A DNA stretch of 48,900 nucleotides. Origin: Candidatus Acidiferrales bacterium. Lineage in GTDB: Bacteria; Acidobacteriota; Terriglobia; Acidiferrales; UBA7541. The position numbers and the translations under genes were made by a program. The stretch is taken from NCBI GenBank assembly GCA_030037775.1, contig JASHQB010000306.1, forward strand, positions 1 to 48,900, given 5' to 3'. Below are positions 8,845 through 17,139 of this stretch, piece by piece; position 1 is the stretch's first letter, and every line of letters starts with the position of its first letter. Under the pieces are notes generated by a model, which worked only from the letters and a program-made list of their open reading frames with translations, had not been told where the DNA came from and searched no databases.

Positions 8845-10203
8845 ATGACCTGCTCTTCGCGGCGACTTGCGCAGTTTTTCCCGCTTTCAACAGCATTTTT
8901 TCTGCTACTTGTATTCTTCGCTCCGCGCGTTTGTGCACAAAAACCTGATCCGGAGCTTCTCGCGTACATACGGACAATCCGCGCCATCGACAACCATTCG
9001 CACCCGCCGGCCCTGGCAATCAACGGCCAGCCCGACGACGAATACGATGCTCTGCCATGCGCTCCGCTCGAGCCGACCGATGCCCCGATGACCAGCCGCC
9101 CGGAGAATCCGCAGTTCCTGGCGGCGTGGAAGGCTCTCTACGGTTACGAATATTCCGACATGAGTGCGGCGCACGTGCGCGAGCTTCTGGCTGCCAAAGA
9201 GCAGGTCAAAAAAGAGCAGGGCGACAACTACCCGAACTGGGTTCTCGACCACCTGGGTATCGAGGTCGAGCTGGCTAATCGTGAAGCCATGGGTCCAGGC
9301 CTTCGACCACCGCGGTTCCGTTGGGTGCCCTTCGACGATGCCCTACTTTTCCCCCTCAACAATTCAGCGCTCGCCTCTGAGACGCCTGATCGCAAATTTT
9401 TCTTCGACCGCGAAGAGCTGCTACTACAACGCTACATGAGGAAGCTCGGTGTAGCCAAGTTGCCCGCCACTCTCGATGAATACTTGTCGCAGGTCGTTAC
9501 CGCGACCCTCGAGGATCAGAAAAACAATGGCGCCGTGGCCGTTAAGTTCGAGGCCGCCTACCTTCGCGCGCTCGATTTCGAGCCTGCCGATGCGCCAGTG
9601 GCGGCGCAGGCGTATGCGGACTACATCCATGGCGGCATTCCCGCCAAAGCCACCTACACCACATTGCAGAATTACATTTTTCACCACATCGCCGAGGAAG
9701 CTGGGCGCCTGGGCATGCCCGTTCACTTTCACACTGGGTTCGGTTGCGGCGGCTATTTCAAGATGGCCGGCGCGGATCCCTTGCTGCTCGAATCCGCTTT
9801 GGACGAGACATCCCTGCGCGGAACAAAATTCGTACTGCTCCATGGTGGAGCGGGGCCATTCTCAAAATCCGTTGCGGCGCTTCTGGTGAAGCCGAATGTT
9901 TACACCGATTTTTCCGAGCAGACCTGGCTGCTGCCCACGCGCGAACTGAGCAAGAACATCCGCTACTGGCTCGAATGGTTTCCTGAAAAAGTGATGTTCG
10001 GCACGGACCTTTCGCCGGGAACTCCGGAGATTGATTGGGAAGAAATTGGCTGGCAGACGGCTGAATCCGGCCGTGAAGCCCTGGCCATCGCGCTTACAGG
10101 GATGATAGACGACAACGAAATCACGCGCGCCCGGGCACGCGAAATCGCGCGCATGGTGCTGCGCGGCAATGCCCTGAAGCTCTACGGCTGGCCGGACCGC
10201 TGA
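8845..10203 (+). CDS. exported metal-dependent amidohydrolase family protein
   Basis: 452 aa; signal peptide; metal-site motifs NHSHPP, VAVKFE, VHFHTG, LLHGGAG, FGTDLSPGTP. Confidence 0.82.
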   Translation: MTCSSRRLAQFFPLSTAFFLLLVFFAPRVCAQKPDPELLAYIRTIRAIDNHSHPPALAINGQPDDEYDALPCAPLEPTDAPMTSRPENPQFLAAWKALYGYEYSDMSAAHVRELLAAKEQVKKEQGDNYPNWVLDHLGIEVELANREAMGPGLRPPRFRWVPFDDALLFPLNNSALASETPDRKFFFDREELLLQRYMRKLGVAKLPATLDEYLSQVVTATLEDQKNNGAVAVKFEAAYLRALDFEPADAPVAAQAYADYIHGGIPAKATYTTLQNYIFHHIAEEAGRLGMPVHFHTGFGCGGYFKMAGADPLLLESALDETSLRGTKFVLLHGGAGPFSKSVAALLVKPNVYTDFSEQTWLLPTRELSKNIRYWLEWFPEKVMFGTDLSPGTPEIDWEEIGWQTAESGREALAIALTGMIDDNEITRARAREIARMVLRGNALKLYGWPDR

Positions 10204-11378
10204 AGCGCAGCGGGGGAAAGCTCCCGAGGCGAAGTGAATCCACTGAGGGCCATCGACAAATCAAAATCCGCCAGCAAGTTCAGCATCGCGTCGCGCACAC
10301 CAGCCTCACCCGCCACCGCCAATCCCCAAATGTAAAGCCGCGCCACGAGCACAGCGCGCGCACCCAGCGCCAGCGCCTTCATGATATCCGCGCCGCGGCG
10401 TACGCCACTATCGAAGAGCACCGGGATTTTTCCGTTCACTGCTTTCACTACGCCGGGAAGCGCATCGAGCGCCGCGATTGCTCCGTCGACCTGCCTACCG
10501 CCATGATTCGAAACAATCACACCCTCGACGCCGCAATCCACGGCGCGGGCCGCATCATCGCCGTGCAGAATCCCTTTGAGAAGAATGGGCAGTCTGGTGT
10601 GTTGTCGCAAGAATGCCAGATCATTCCAAGTAAGCGTAGTATTCGTGAAAATGCTGGCCCACAGCCGCACCGCCTCGACTGGGTCTTTCTCGGGGGGCTC
10701 GCGCAGCGCGCTGCGGAAAACGGCATCCGTCAGGTAATTGGAAAGCCCTTCCGCCAATAGAAAGGGCAAATAGCCGTGCTGCAAATCCCGCTCGCGCCAT
10801 CCGAGCATCGATGTGTCGAGCGTCACCACCAGCGCGGTGTAACCCGCCTTCTCGGCCCGCTGCAGCATACTCGCGGTCAATTCCGGATTCTTCCCCCAGT
10901 ACAGTTGAAACCAGCGCGGCGCCGGGCCCATCGTCTGCGCCACTTTTTCGATAGGCTGCGAAGACACCGTGCTTAAGACAAACGGCAGCCCCAGCGACGC
11001 GGCCGCGCGTCCCGTGGCCAATTCTGCTTCGGCGTGGACAATCCCCTGTACTCCCACCGGCCCCAGCAAAACCGGCGCCGGCAATTTGGCGCCCAGCAGC
11101 TCGATACTCATATCCGTCACGGAGACATTCCGCAGCATACGCGGCACGATGCGCCAGCGATGAAACGCCTGCAGATTGGCGCGCATCGTGTCTTCGCCGC
11201 CCGCGCCGCCGGCCACGTAGTCGTAGGCGCGCGGATCGAGCGCTTCTTTCGCCTTTTGCTCCAGCAGCGCGAGTGAAGCGGGAATCGACAGCTTCTTCGC
11301 AGCCACGCCAAGCTGGTAAATCTCCAGCTCGCGCGCGAGCCCTGGATTCAACGCCGGATTCACTTTTGTTGGTTCCAT
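10182..11378 (-). CDS. FMN-dependent alpha-hydroxy-acid oxidizing protein (lactate oxidase/LldD-like)
   Basis: 398 aa; AFHRWRIVPRMLRNVSVTDMS, GVIVSNHGGRQVDGAIAALDALP, PVLFDSGVRRGADIMKALALGARAVLVARLYIWGLA. Confidence 0.9.
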   Translation of the reverse strand: MEPTKVNPALNPGLARELEIYQLGVAAKKLSIPASLALLEQKAKEALDPRAYDYVAGGAGGEDTMRANLQAFHRWRIVPRMLRNVSVTDMSIELLGAKLPAPVLLGPVGVQGIVHAEAELATGRAAASLGLPFVLSTVSSQPIEKVAQTMGPAPRWFQLYWGKNPELTASMLQRAEKAGYTALVVTLDTSMLGWRERDLQHGYLPFLLAEGLSNYLTDAVFRSALREPPEKDPVEAVRLWASIFTNTTLTWNDLAFLRQHTRLPILLKGILHGDDAARAVDCGVEGVIVSNHGGRQVDGAIAALDALPGVVKAVNGKIPVLFDSGVRRGADIMKALALGARAVLVARLYIWGLAVAGEAGVRDAMLNLLADFDLSMALSGFTSPRELSPAALQRSGQP

Positions 11379-11417
11379 GCCGTGGACATTCTCGCAGAAC
11401 TGACGCCCACGCGCCGC

Positions 11418-11852
11418 CTATTTTGCATAGGGATGGCCAGTCAAAATCGTAAAGGAGCGGTAGATTTGCTCGGCGAGCAGGACGCGAGCCAACTCATGCG
11501 ACATCGTCAAAGGCGACAGGGAGATCGCCTGATCTGCGCGCCGTCGCAACTCTTCCGGAAAACCTTCAGGGCCGCCGCACAAGAAAATCAGTTCACGAAT
11601 CCCGCGGTCGCGCAGGGCGCCGAGCCACCTGGCGAATTGCGCGGACGTGAACTGCTTCCCACCGGCATCCAGCAGCACGGCCGTCGCGCCGGGGGGAAGC
11701 TTCACTTTCCGCAGCGCGGCCTCACTGGTCTCGCGCAGCTCCGTCGTCTCCACCTCTGCGTACGGGCGGATGCGCGCGAGATATTCGTCGACGAGAGCGC
11801 GAACTTCCGGGCGCCGCGTGCGCGCGAACATGACCAGCCGCACTTTCATCAT
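11418..11852 (-). CDS. rlmH: 23S rRNA (pseudouridine1915-N3)-methyltransferase RlmH
   Basis: 144 aa; LLDAGGKQFTSAQFARWLGALRDRGIRELIFLCGGPEGFPEELRRRADQAISLSPLTMSHELARVLLAEQIYRSFTILTGHPYAK. Confidence 0.93.
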   Translation of the reverse strand: MMKVRLVMFARTRRPEVRALVDEYLARIRPYAEVETTELRETSEAALRKVKLPPGATAVLLDAGGKQFTSAQFARWLGALRDRGIRELIFLCGGPEGFPEELRRRADQAISLSPLTMSHELARVLLAEQIYRSFTILTGHPYAK

Positions 11853-11879
11853 GTGTGAGGGATGCGAAACGCCCAGTTC

Positions 11880-12818
11880 TTAGACCAGGCCGTATTTCTT
11901 TCTTTTTTCGAGCAGCGTCTTGCGGCTGATGCCGAGAATTTCGGCCGCACGCGCTATTTTATAGTGGGTCGCTTCGAGCGTCGCACGCACCGCTTCCTTT
12001 TCCATTTCTCCGAGTGACTGCAAGCGGCCGTGCGACGGCGCATCGGACGCCACCTGAAGGGCCGAGGGGAAGTCCTCGCGCTTCAAAGTCGCACCCGTCG
12101 CAAAAACGAGCGCCCGTTCGATCACGTTCTTCAGCTCGCGCACATTCCCCGGCCAGTCGTAGAGTTCCAACGCCTGCATGGCGCCGCCGTCGATGGTGGC
12201 GCCAGCATGCCCGTGAACAGGCGCAAGCCGTTTCACGAAGTGCTCGGCGAGAGGGCGAATATCCTGGGTCCGTTCGCGCAAAGGAGGAACCTTGATTACC
12301 AGCACGTTCAGCCGGAAGTACAAATCCTCGCGAAAATAGCCGCCGCGCACGGCGCGTTCCAAATCCGCATTGGTCAGCGCGATCAAGCGCGCGTTCATCT
12401 CCAGTGTTTCGGTGCCGCCCAGCCGCTCAAATTTCCGTTCTTCCAGAACACGCAACAATTTCGATTGCACCGCAGGCGCAAGAGCGACCACCTCATCGAG
12501 GACAATCGTACCGTCCTCAGCCAACTCCATCCGCCCCGGCTTGCGCGCTTCCGCTCCCGTGAAGGCGCCACGCTCGTGCCCGAAGAGCTCCGATTCGACC
12601 AGCTCCGAGGGGAGGCTGGCGCAGTCAATCTTGAGGTAGGGCGCGTCGCGCCGTGGGCCGGCTTCGTGAATCCATCTTGCCAGTTGGTCCTTTCCGGTGC
12701 CGCTTTCGCCGGTGATCAGAACCGTGGTGGATGTGTCCGCAACTTTGGCGGCAATTTCCAGGACGTGCTGAGACGCTGGATCCTCCGTCACCCATTCGAG
12801 ACGCGCCTTTGAATTCAT
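11880..12818 (-). CDS. sigma54-interacting AAA+ transcriptional activator with Fis-type HTH, no N-terminal sensory domain
   Basis: Start placed at MNSKARLEW (12818), whose ATG overlaps the rsfS stop (ATGA). Walker A GESGTGKDQ, GAFTGA loop, Walker B TIVLDEV, C-terminal HTH AAEILGISRKTLLEKRKKYGL. The ORF-track extension to 13076 overlaps rsfS in another frame. Confidence 0.9.
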   Translation of the reverse strand: MNSKARLEWVTEDPASQHVLEIAAKVADTSTTVLITGESGTGKDQLARWIHEAGPRRDAPYLKIDCASLPSELVESELFGHERGAFTGAEARKPGRMELAEDGTIVLDEVVALAPAVQSKLLRVLEERKFERLGGTETLEMNARLIALTNADLERAVRGGYFREDLYFRLNVLVIKVPPLRERTQDIRPLAEHFVKRLAPVHGHAGATIDGGAMQALELYDWPGNVRELKNVIERALVFATGATLKREDFPSALQVASDAPSHGRLQSLGEMEKEAVRATLEATHYKIARAAEILGISRKTLLEKRKKYGLV

Positions 12819-13201
12819 GATCCACCACCGGGGGCTGCCGATCGGCTGGTTTCGGGAACATCGAAACGCTTGGCGGCGCGCCACAGTCGCTCGATGTCGT
12901 AAAAGGCACGCGCTTTCTCGCTGAAAACGTGGACCACGAAGCTTCCGTAATCCAGCAACAACCATTCTGTTCCGGCACGCCCCTCGCGATGCGGCAGGCG
13001 CAGCCCCTCCGCGCGGAGCTTTTGCTCGACTTCGTCCCCGATGGCCTCGATCTGCCTCACACTTTCCGCCGAGCAAATGACAAAGTACTCAGAGAACGCC
13101 CCCAATCCTGTCAGCGACAAGACGGTCACCGCCGTCGCTTTCTTGCTGTGAGCGGCGTCCACTGCCCAGCGTACGTTTTTGGGTAAGGAATCCAGGTTCA
13201 C
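12815..13201 (-). CDS. rsfS: ribosome silencing factor RsfS
   Basis: 128 aa, GTG start; ATAVTVLSLTGLGAFSEYFVICSAESVRQIEAIGDEVEQKL...EWLLLDYGSFVVHVFSEKARAFYDIERLW. Confidence 0.93.
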   Translation of the reverse strand: MNLDSLPKNVRWAVDAAHSKKATAVTVLSLTGLGAFSEYFVICSAESVRQIEAIGDEVEQKLRAEGLRLPHREGRAGTEWLLLDYGSFVVHVFSEKARAFYDIERLWRAAKRFDVPETSRSAAPGGGS

Positions 13202-13872
13202 CGGTAAAGGGCCTGCCTATGAATGTAGTCTTCCACGGCCGGCGGCACAAGAGCACGAATCGAAGCTCCACGCTCGCAGCGGCAGCGGATATCTGTCGAG
13301 GACACATTGGACGCCACGCTGGTCAGCAGATGCACCGTCGATTCTCTGAGCGCGATGGCGTTGCGGCCACGCGCTTTCTGCTCGCTGAGCAGCCGTGGCG
13401 GAATTATTCGCCGCAGCGCTTCCAAACGAATACCAGGGCGGCTGGCAACTATGAAATCACAGGAATCGAGCAAAGCCTCGTAGCTCCACCAAATCGGAAT
13501 TTCCAAAAACGAGTCCGCGCCCAGAATGAAATAAATCTTATCGCTGGCATGTTGTTCACGGAAACGCCGCACCGTATCGACGGAATAAAAAACCTGCGAG
13601 GCGTCCGCCTCATCAGGGGCCTCCGCAAGTGATGGCACAAATCGCGCTTTTCCTGCGCAAGCCAGCGCCACCATGGCGTAACGGTGGGCGAAGGCCGCCA
13701 GCTCCTGGCGTTTCTTGTGAGGAGGCCGGGAAGAAGGCACAAAGTAAATCTCATCGAGCTGAAAGCGCCGCGCGGCTGCTCCGGCCACAATTAAATGGCC
13801 GCAGTGAATCGGATCGAATGTGCCGCCAAAAATTGCGATGGCGCGCGCGCCCTTGGCAGCACGTTTGCTCAA
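13198..13872 (-). CDS. nadD: nicotinate-nucleotide adenylyltransferase
   Basis: 224 aa, TTG start; [26 protein letters not shown], and C-terminal SSTDIR. Confidence 0.93.
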   Translation of the reverse strand: MSKRAAKGARAIAIFGGTFDPIHCGHLIVAGAAARRFQLDEIYFVPSSRPPHKKRQELAAFAHRYAMVALACAGKARFVPSLAEAPDEADASQVFYSVDTVRRFREQHASDKIYFILGADSFLEIPIWWSYEALLDSCDFIVASRPGIRLEALRRIIPPRLLSEQKARGRNAIALRESTVHLLTSVASNVSSTDIRCRCERGASIRALVPPAVEDYIHRQALYR

Positions 13873-15011
13873 CGCTCCTCCGAACGCACACCCGCGCTTT
13901 CCGCGCTTGCCTGACTGGATGCCGGCATACCTCTGTCCAGATCAGGATCTTCCAGCCGCGGCGCCGCTTGCCGCGGGAGCTGCCCCAGCGCATCGGCCAT
14001 CGCTCTTACCAGAGCTTGCACGCCCTCGCCGGTAGCCGAGGAAATCGCGAAGAAGGGGAGCCCGCGCGCGGCGGCAAAATCGCGAAGCCGCTCGACGCGC
14101 TCACGGTTGGTCGTCGCGTCGAGCTTTGTGGCCACCACGAACAGCGGCTTCTTCATAAGCTCTTCGCTGAACGCGCGCAATTCGCCCTGAATGATCTCAA
14201 AATCGCGGATCGGGTCGCGCGGGTTCCCATCGCTGGTGTCAACCAGCTGGGCTATCAAACGCGTGCGGTCGATGTGGCGCAAGAAGCGAATGCCTAGCCC
14301 CGCGCCTTCGTGCGCCCCTTCGATCAAGCCCGGCAGGTCGGCGACTACAAACGTGCGCCCAGTGCCGGGCGGAGCATCGGGGTCTGCGGAAACCACACCC
14401 AAATGCGGTTCAAGCGTCGTGAAGGGATAATCCGCGATCTTCGGCTTCGCGGCCGAAATGCGCGAAATGAAAGTCGATTTGCCTGCGTTCGGAAATCCCA
14501 CGAGTCCCACATCGGCCAGTAGTCGCAGCTCCAAACGCAGCCGGCGCTCCTCTCCCGGTTGGCCATCCTCATGCTCCCGCGGAGCCTGATGCCACGGCTT
14601 TGTGAAATGCGAATTTCCCCGCCCGCCCTGGCCGCCGCGCGCCACACGGAACTGCTGCCCCGGTTCGCTGAAATCGAAAAGCTTCTCGCCGCTTTCTTCG
14701 TCGAAAACCAGCGTCCCAACCGGCACAGTCAGCACCGTGTTGACGCCCGACCGGCCGTGACAGTTGGAACCTTCGCCGTGACGGCCACGGTCGGCGCGAA
14801 ACTCGCGGTTATACCGATAGCGCAGAAGGGTATTCTCCTGCTCCGTAGACTGAAGAATGATGTCGCCACCATTGCCTCCGTCGCCCCCCGAGGGTCCGCC
14901 TCGTGGCACATATTTCTCGCGACGGAAGGCGACGCAGCCGTTCCCGCCGTCGCCGCCCTTGATCCAAATCTTCGCCTCGTCGACAAACACGTCTGCACCT
15001 TCAGCTGTCAA
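13869..15011 (-). CDS. obgE: GTPase Obg/CgtA
   Basis: 380 aa; glycine-rich Obg fold ([34 protein letters not shown]), G1 [26 protein letters not shown]. Confidence 0.95.
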   Translation of the reverse strand: MTAEGADVFVDEAKIWIKGGDGGNGCVAFRREKYVPRGGPSGGDGGNGGDIILQSTEQENTLLRYRYNREFRADRGRHGEGSNCHGRSGVNTVLTVPVGTLVFDEESGEKLFDFSEPGQQFRVARGGQGGRGNSHFTKPWHQAPREHEDGQPGEERRLRLELRLLADVGLVGFPNAGKSTFISRISAAKPKIADYPFTTLEPHLGVVSADPDAPPGTGRTFVVADLPGLIEGAHEGAGLGIRFLRHIDRTRLIAQLVDTSDGNPRDPIRDFEIIQGELRAFSEELMKKPLFVVATKLDATTNRERVERLRDFAAARGLPFFAISSATGEGVQALVRAMADALGQLPRQAAPRLEDPDLDRGMPASSQASAESAGVRSEER

Positions 15012-15080
15012 GGAGAGAATACGATACCGCTCGGTAGAAATACAAAAGAAGCGCGAATAGACAGCGCACGGAAAAGTCGC

Positions 15081-15377
15081 TTATTGCTTGGCAGGCGCTT
15101 CGGCGGTCTTGCCCGCTTTCTCTTCGGCGGGCAGAACGCTGATGTAGCGGCCTTTCTGACCCTTGTCCTCAAACAGCACTACGCCCGTGATACATGCAAA
15201 AAGCGTGTCGTCCTTAGCGCGGCCTACGTTTTTGCCGGGCTTGTACCGCGTGCCCCGTTGGCGGACCAAAATGCTTCCGCCATTCACCAGCTGGCCGCCG
15301 AAGCGCTTGATTCCCAGCCGCTGCCCGTGGGAATCCCGTCCATTAACCGACGAACCGCCGCCCTTTTTGTGTGCCAT
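15081..15377 (-). CDS. rpmA: 50S ribosomal protein L27
   Basis: [61 protein letters not shown]. Confidence 0.96.
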   Translation of the reverse strand: MAHKKGGGSSVNGRDSHGQRLGIKRFGGQLVNGGSILVRQRGTRYKPGKNVGRAKDDTLFACITGVVLFEDKGQKGRYISVLPAEEKAGKTAEAPAKQ

Positions 15378-15386
15378 AGAAAGCCT

Positions 15387-15701
15387 CTAGTCCACCTTAA
15401 TGTCGCTGACTTCGACTGCTGTGTAAGCCTGCCGATGGCCGCGCGTGATCTTGTATTGTCCGCCGCGCTTGTATTTCAGCACCAAACGCTTCGCCGCTCG
15501 CCCGTGCGAGATGATTTTGCCCGTCACTTTGGCCTTGGAGGAACTGGCGCCGGCAAGCAACTCCTTGTTGTCATCGTGGACCGCGACCACTTCGTCGAAA
15601 GTCACCTTTCCGCCGACCTTGCCATCGAGCTTTTCGACGCGAATCGTCTCTCCGGGCGCAACGCGATACTGCTTTCCACCACTGCGAATCACGGCGTACA
15701 T
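15387..15701 (-). CDS. rplU: 50S ribosomal protein L21
   Basis: MYAVIRSGGKQYRVAPGETIRVEKLDG...; start moved to 15701 from the longer track ORF (15788). Confidence 0.95.
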   Translation of the reverse strand: MYAVIRSGGKQYRVAPGETIRVEKLDGKVGGKVTFDEVVAVHDDNKELLAGASSSKAKVTGKIISHGRAAKRLVLKYKRGGQYKITRGHRQAYTAVEVSDIKVD

Positions 15702-15816
15702 ACAGCCTCCTGAAGCAAAAGCGAATCCACGATTATACCGGCCATTAACATGTTTCGTCAATTGAGAGACGAGAGCGCGGCGAAGCAAACAGTCAACTGG
15801 ATTTCAAGGTGAGCGC

Positions 15817-16548
15817 TCAGGCCTGAGCCGTGCGGTATCTTTCGCCTAACGCTATTTCCCGGACGATCGCATCCATGGCCTCTACAGGGTCCGGCGCGGC
15901 GGTGATTGGCCGCCCCACCACGAGATAATCAGCACCCCACCGAGTTGCATTGGACGGCGTGGCAACTTGCATCTGATCGTCCTGCCGGCCGCGCTTCTTC
16001 GGCTTGTTCGGATCCACAGGGCGAATCCCCGGAACCAAGATTTTCATTTCGCTGCCGAGGGCCTTTCGCAGCGCCTGAACGTGTTCGCCTGCGCTGACGA
16101 CTCCGTGCATCCCCGCGGTCTGCGCCATGGCGGCGAGTGCGGCCACCCTCGCGCTCACAGGTCCCGTCAGTCCTACCCGAACCAGTTCGGTGTCGTCCAA
16201 ACTCGTCAGCACGGTGACGCCTAGGAGCATTGGCGGCCGCTTGGCGCCATCCACTGCAGCCCTCGCGGCCCGTAGCATCGCCAACCCGCCCGTCGTATGG
16301 ACGGTCATCATCCGGACACCCGGAAGCCTTACGGCGGCCTCTACCGCCCCCGCCACGGTATTGGGGATATCGCAGAATTTCAGGTCAAGGAAAATGCCGG
16401 GAACCAGCTTGGCGATTCGCCGTACTGCATCTGGTCCTTCAGCGGTGAACAACTGGCTGCCGATTTTGACAAAACCAACTCTGTCGCGAAGCCGGCGGAT
16501 GAAGCGAATCGATTGGTTTACGTCAGGGAAGTCCAGTGCTACGATCAG
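15817..16548 (-). CDS. pyrF: orotidine-5'-phosphate decarboxylase, predicted CTG start
   Basis: Track ORF begins at an internal TTG (16452). The in-frame upstream extension (CTG)IVALDFPDVNQSIRFIRRLRDRVGFVKIGSQLFTAEGPDAV restores the N-terminal beta-strand; DLKFCDIPNT holds the catalytic DxKxxD; GRPITAAPDP at the C-terminus. Confidence 0.85.
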   Translation of the reverse strand: MIVALDFPDVNQSIRFIRRLRDRVGFVKIGSQLFTAEGPDAVRRIAKLVPGIFLDLKFCDIPNTVAGAVEAAVRLPGVRMMTVHTTGGLAMLRAARAAVDGAKRPPMLLGVTVLTSLDDTELVRVGLTGPVSARVAALAAMAQTAGMHGVVSAGEHVQALRKALGSEMKILVPGIRPVDPNKPKKRGRQDDQMQVATPSNATRWGADYLVVGRPITAAPDPVEAMDAIVREIALGERYRTAQA

Positions 16549-17069
16549 TTTACGGGCTGCGTCGCTTTCGATGGAGGCACCTTCAGCAGTTCCACCCTCA
16601 CTCGGGCGGTCCCGCGTTGTACGAAGCCCAATTCTCTAGCAACCTGGTAGGAAACGTCAAGGTCTCGTCCCGCGACATAGGGTCCACGATCATTGATCCG
16701 CACGATGGCGCTCTTGCGGGTCCTCAGGTTCATCACGCGAACCACCGAGCCCAACGGCAGAGTGGGGTGCGCCGCCGTCTGGCCGTACATGTCATAGATT
16801 TCCCCATTCGCGGTCAGCTGTCCGTCGAAGTCCCCCCCGTACCAACTGGACAGGCATATGAAGCTGCTTAGCGGCTTGCTGCCTAGCGCCGGATTGGGCG
16901 TCGCCAGCGGGGGCCGCAGCAGGGCCTGGCCGCCCGGAGCGACTGGGCCGGTGCCCTCCACGTGCGCCGTTGACCTGCCCGCGGCGAACAAAACCAGTGC
17001 CGCGACCGTGGCAAGTATCACCGCGCGCGTCCAACTGAGTCTTGCACCGAGTTTCGTTAAGTCTTTCAT
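16545..17069 (-). CDS. rlpA: RlpA-like double-psi beta-barrel (septal ring/rare lipoprotein A family) protein
   Basis: LSSWYGGDFDGQLTANGEIYDMYGQTAAHPTLPLGSVVRVMNLRTRKSAIVRINDRGPYVAGRDLDVSYQVARELGF; hydrophobic N-terminal segment. ATG at 17069; the track starts at TTG 17075. Confidence 0.88.
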   Translation of the reverse strand: MKDLTKLGARLSWTRAVILATVAALVLFAAGRSTAHVEGTGPVAPGGQALLRPPLATPNPALGSKPLSSFICLSSWYGGDFDGQLTANGEIYDMYGQTAAHPTLPLGSVVRVMNLRTRKSAIVRINDRGPYVAGRDLDVSYQVARELGFVQRGTARVRVELLKVPPSKATQPVN

Positions 17070-17080
17070 AATCAACGAAT

Positions 17081-17109
17081 ATTATACTATGAGGGTTCGG
17101 CCTGCTCAA
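17081..17109 (-). promoter_or_regulatory. sigma70-type promoter of rlpA-pyrF (TTGAGC-N17-TATAAT)
   Basis: Minus strand TTGAGC (17109-17104), 17-nt spacer, TATAAT (17086-17081), about 12 nt before the rlpA ATG. Confidence 0.6.
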
Positions 17110-17139
17110 TACATATCTTCCTCCATTTGGGGCACTACT

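Noticed and set aside
12819-13076. N-terminal extension of the sigma54 activator to 13076
   Set aside because: It overlaps rsfS out of frame, is basic low-complexity, and the ATGA junction at 12815-12818 gives a natural start.
14559-15713. 384-aa + strand ORF
   Set aside because: Antisense to obgE, rpmA and rplU.
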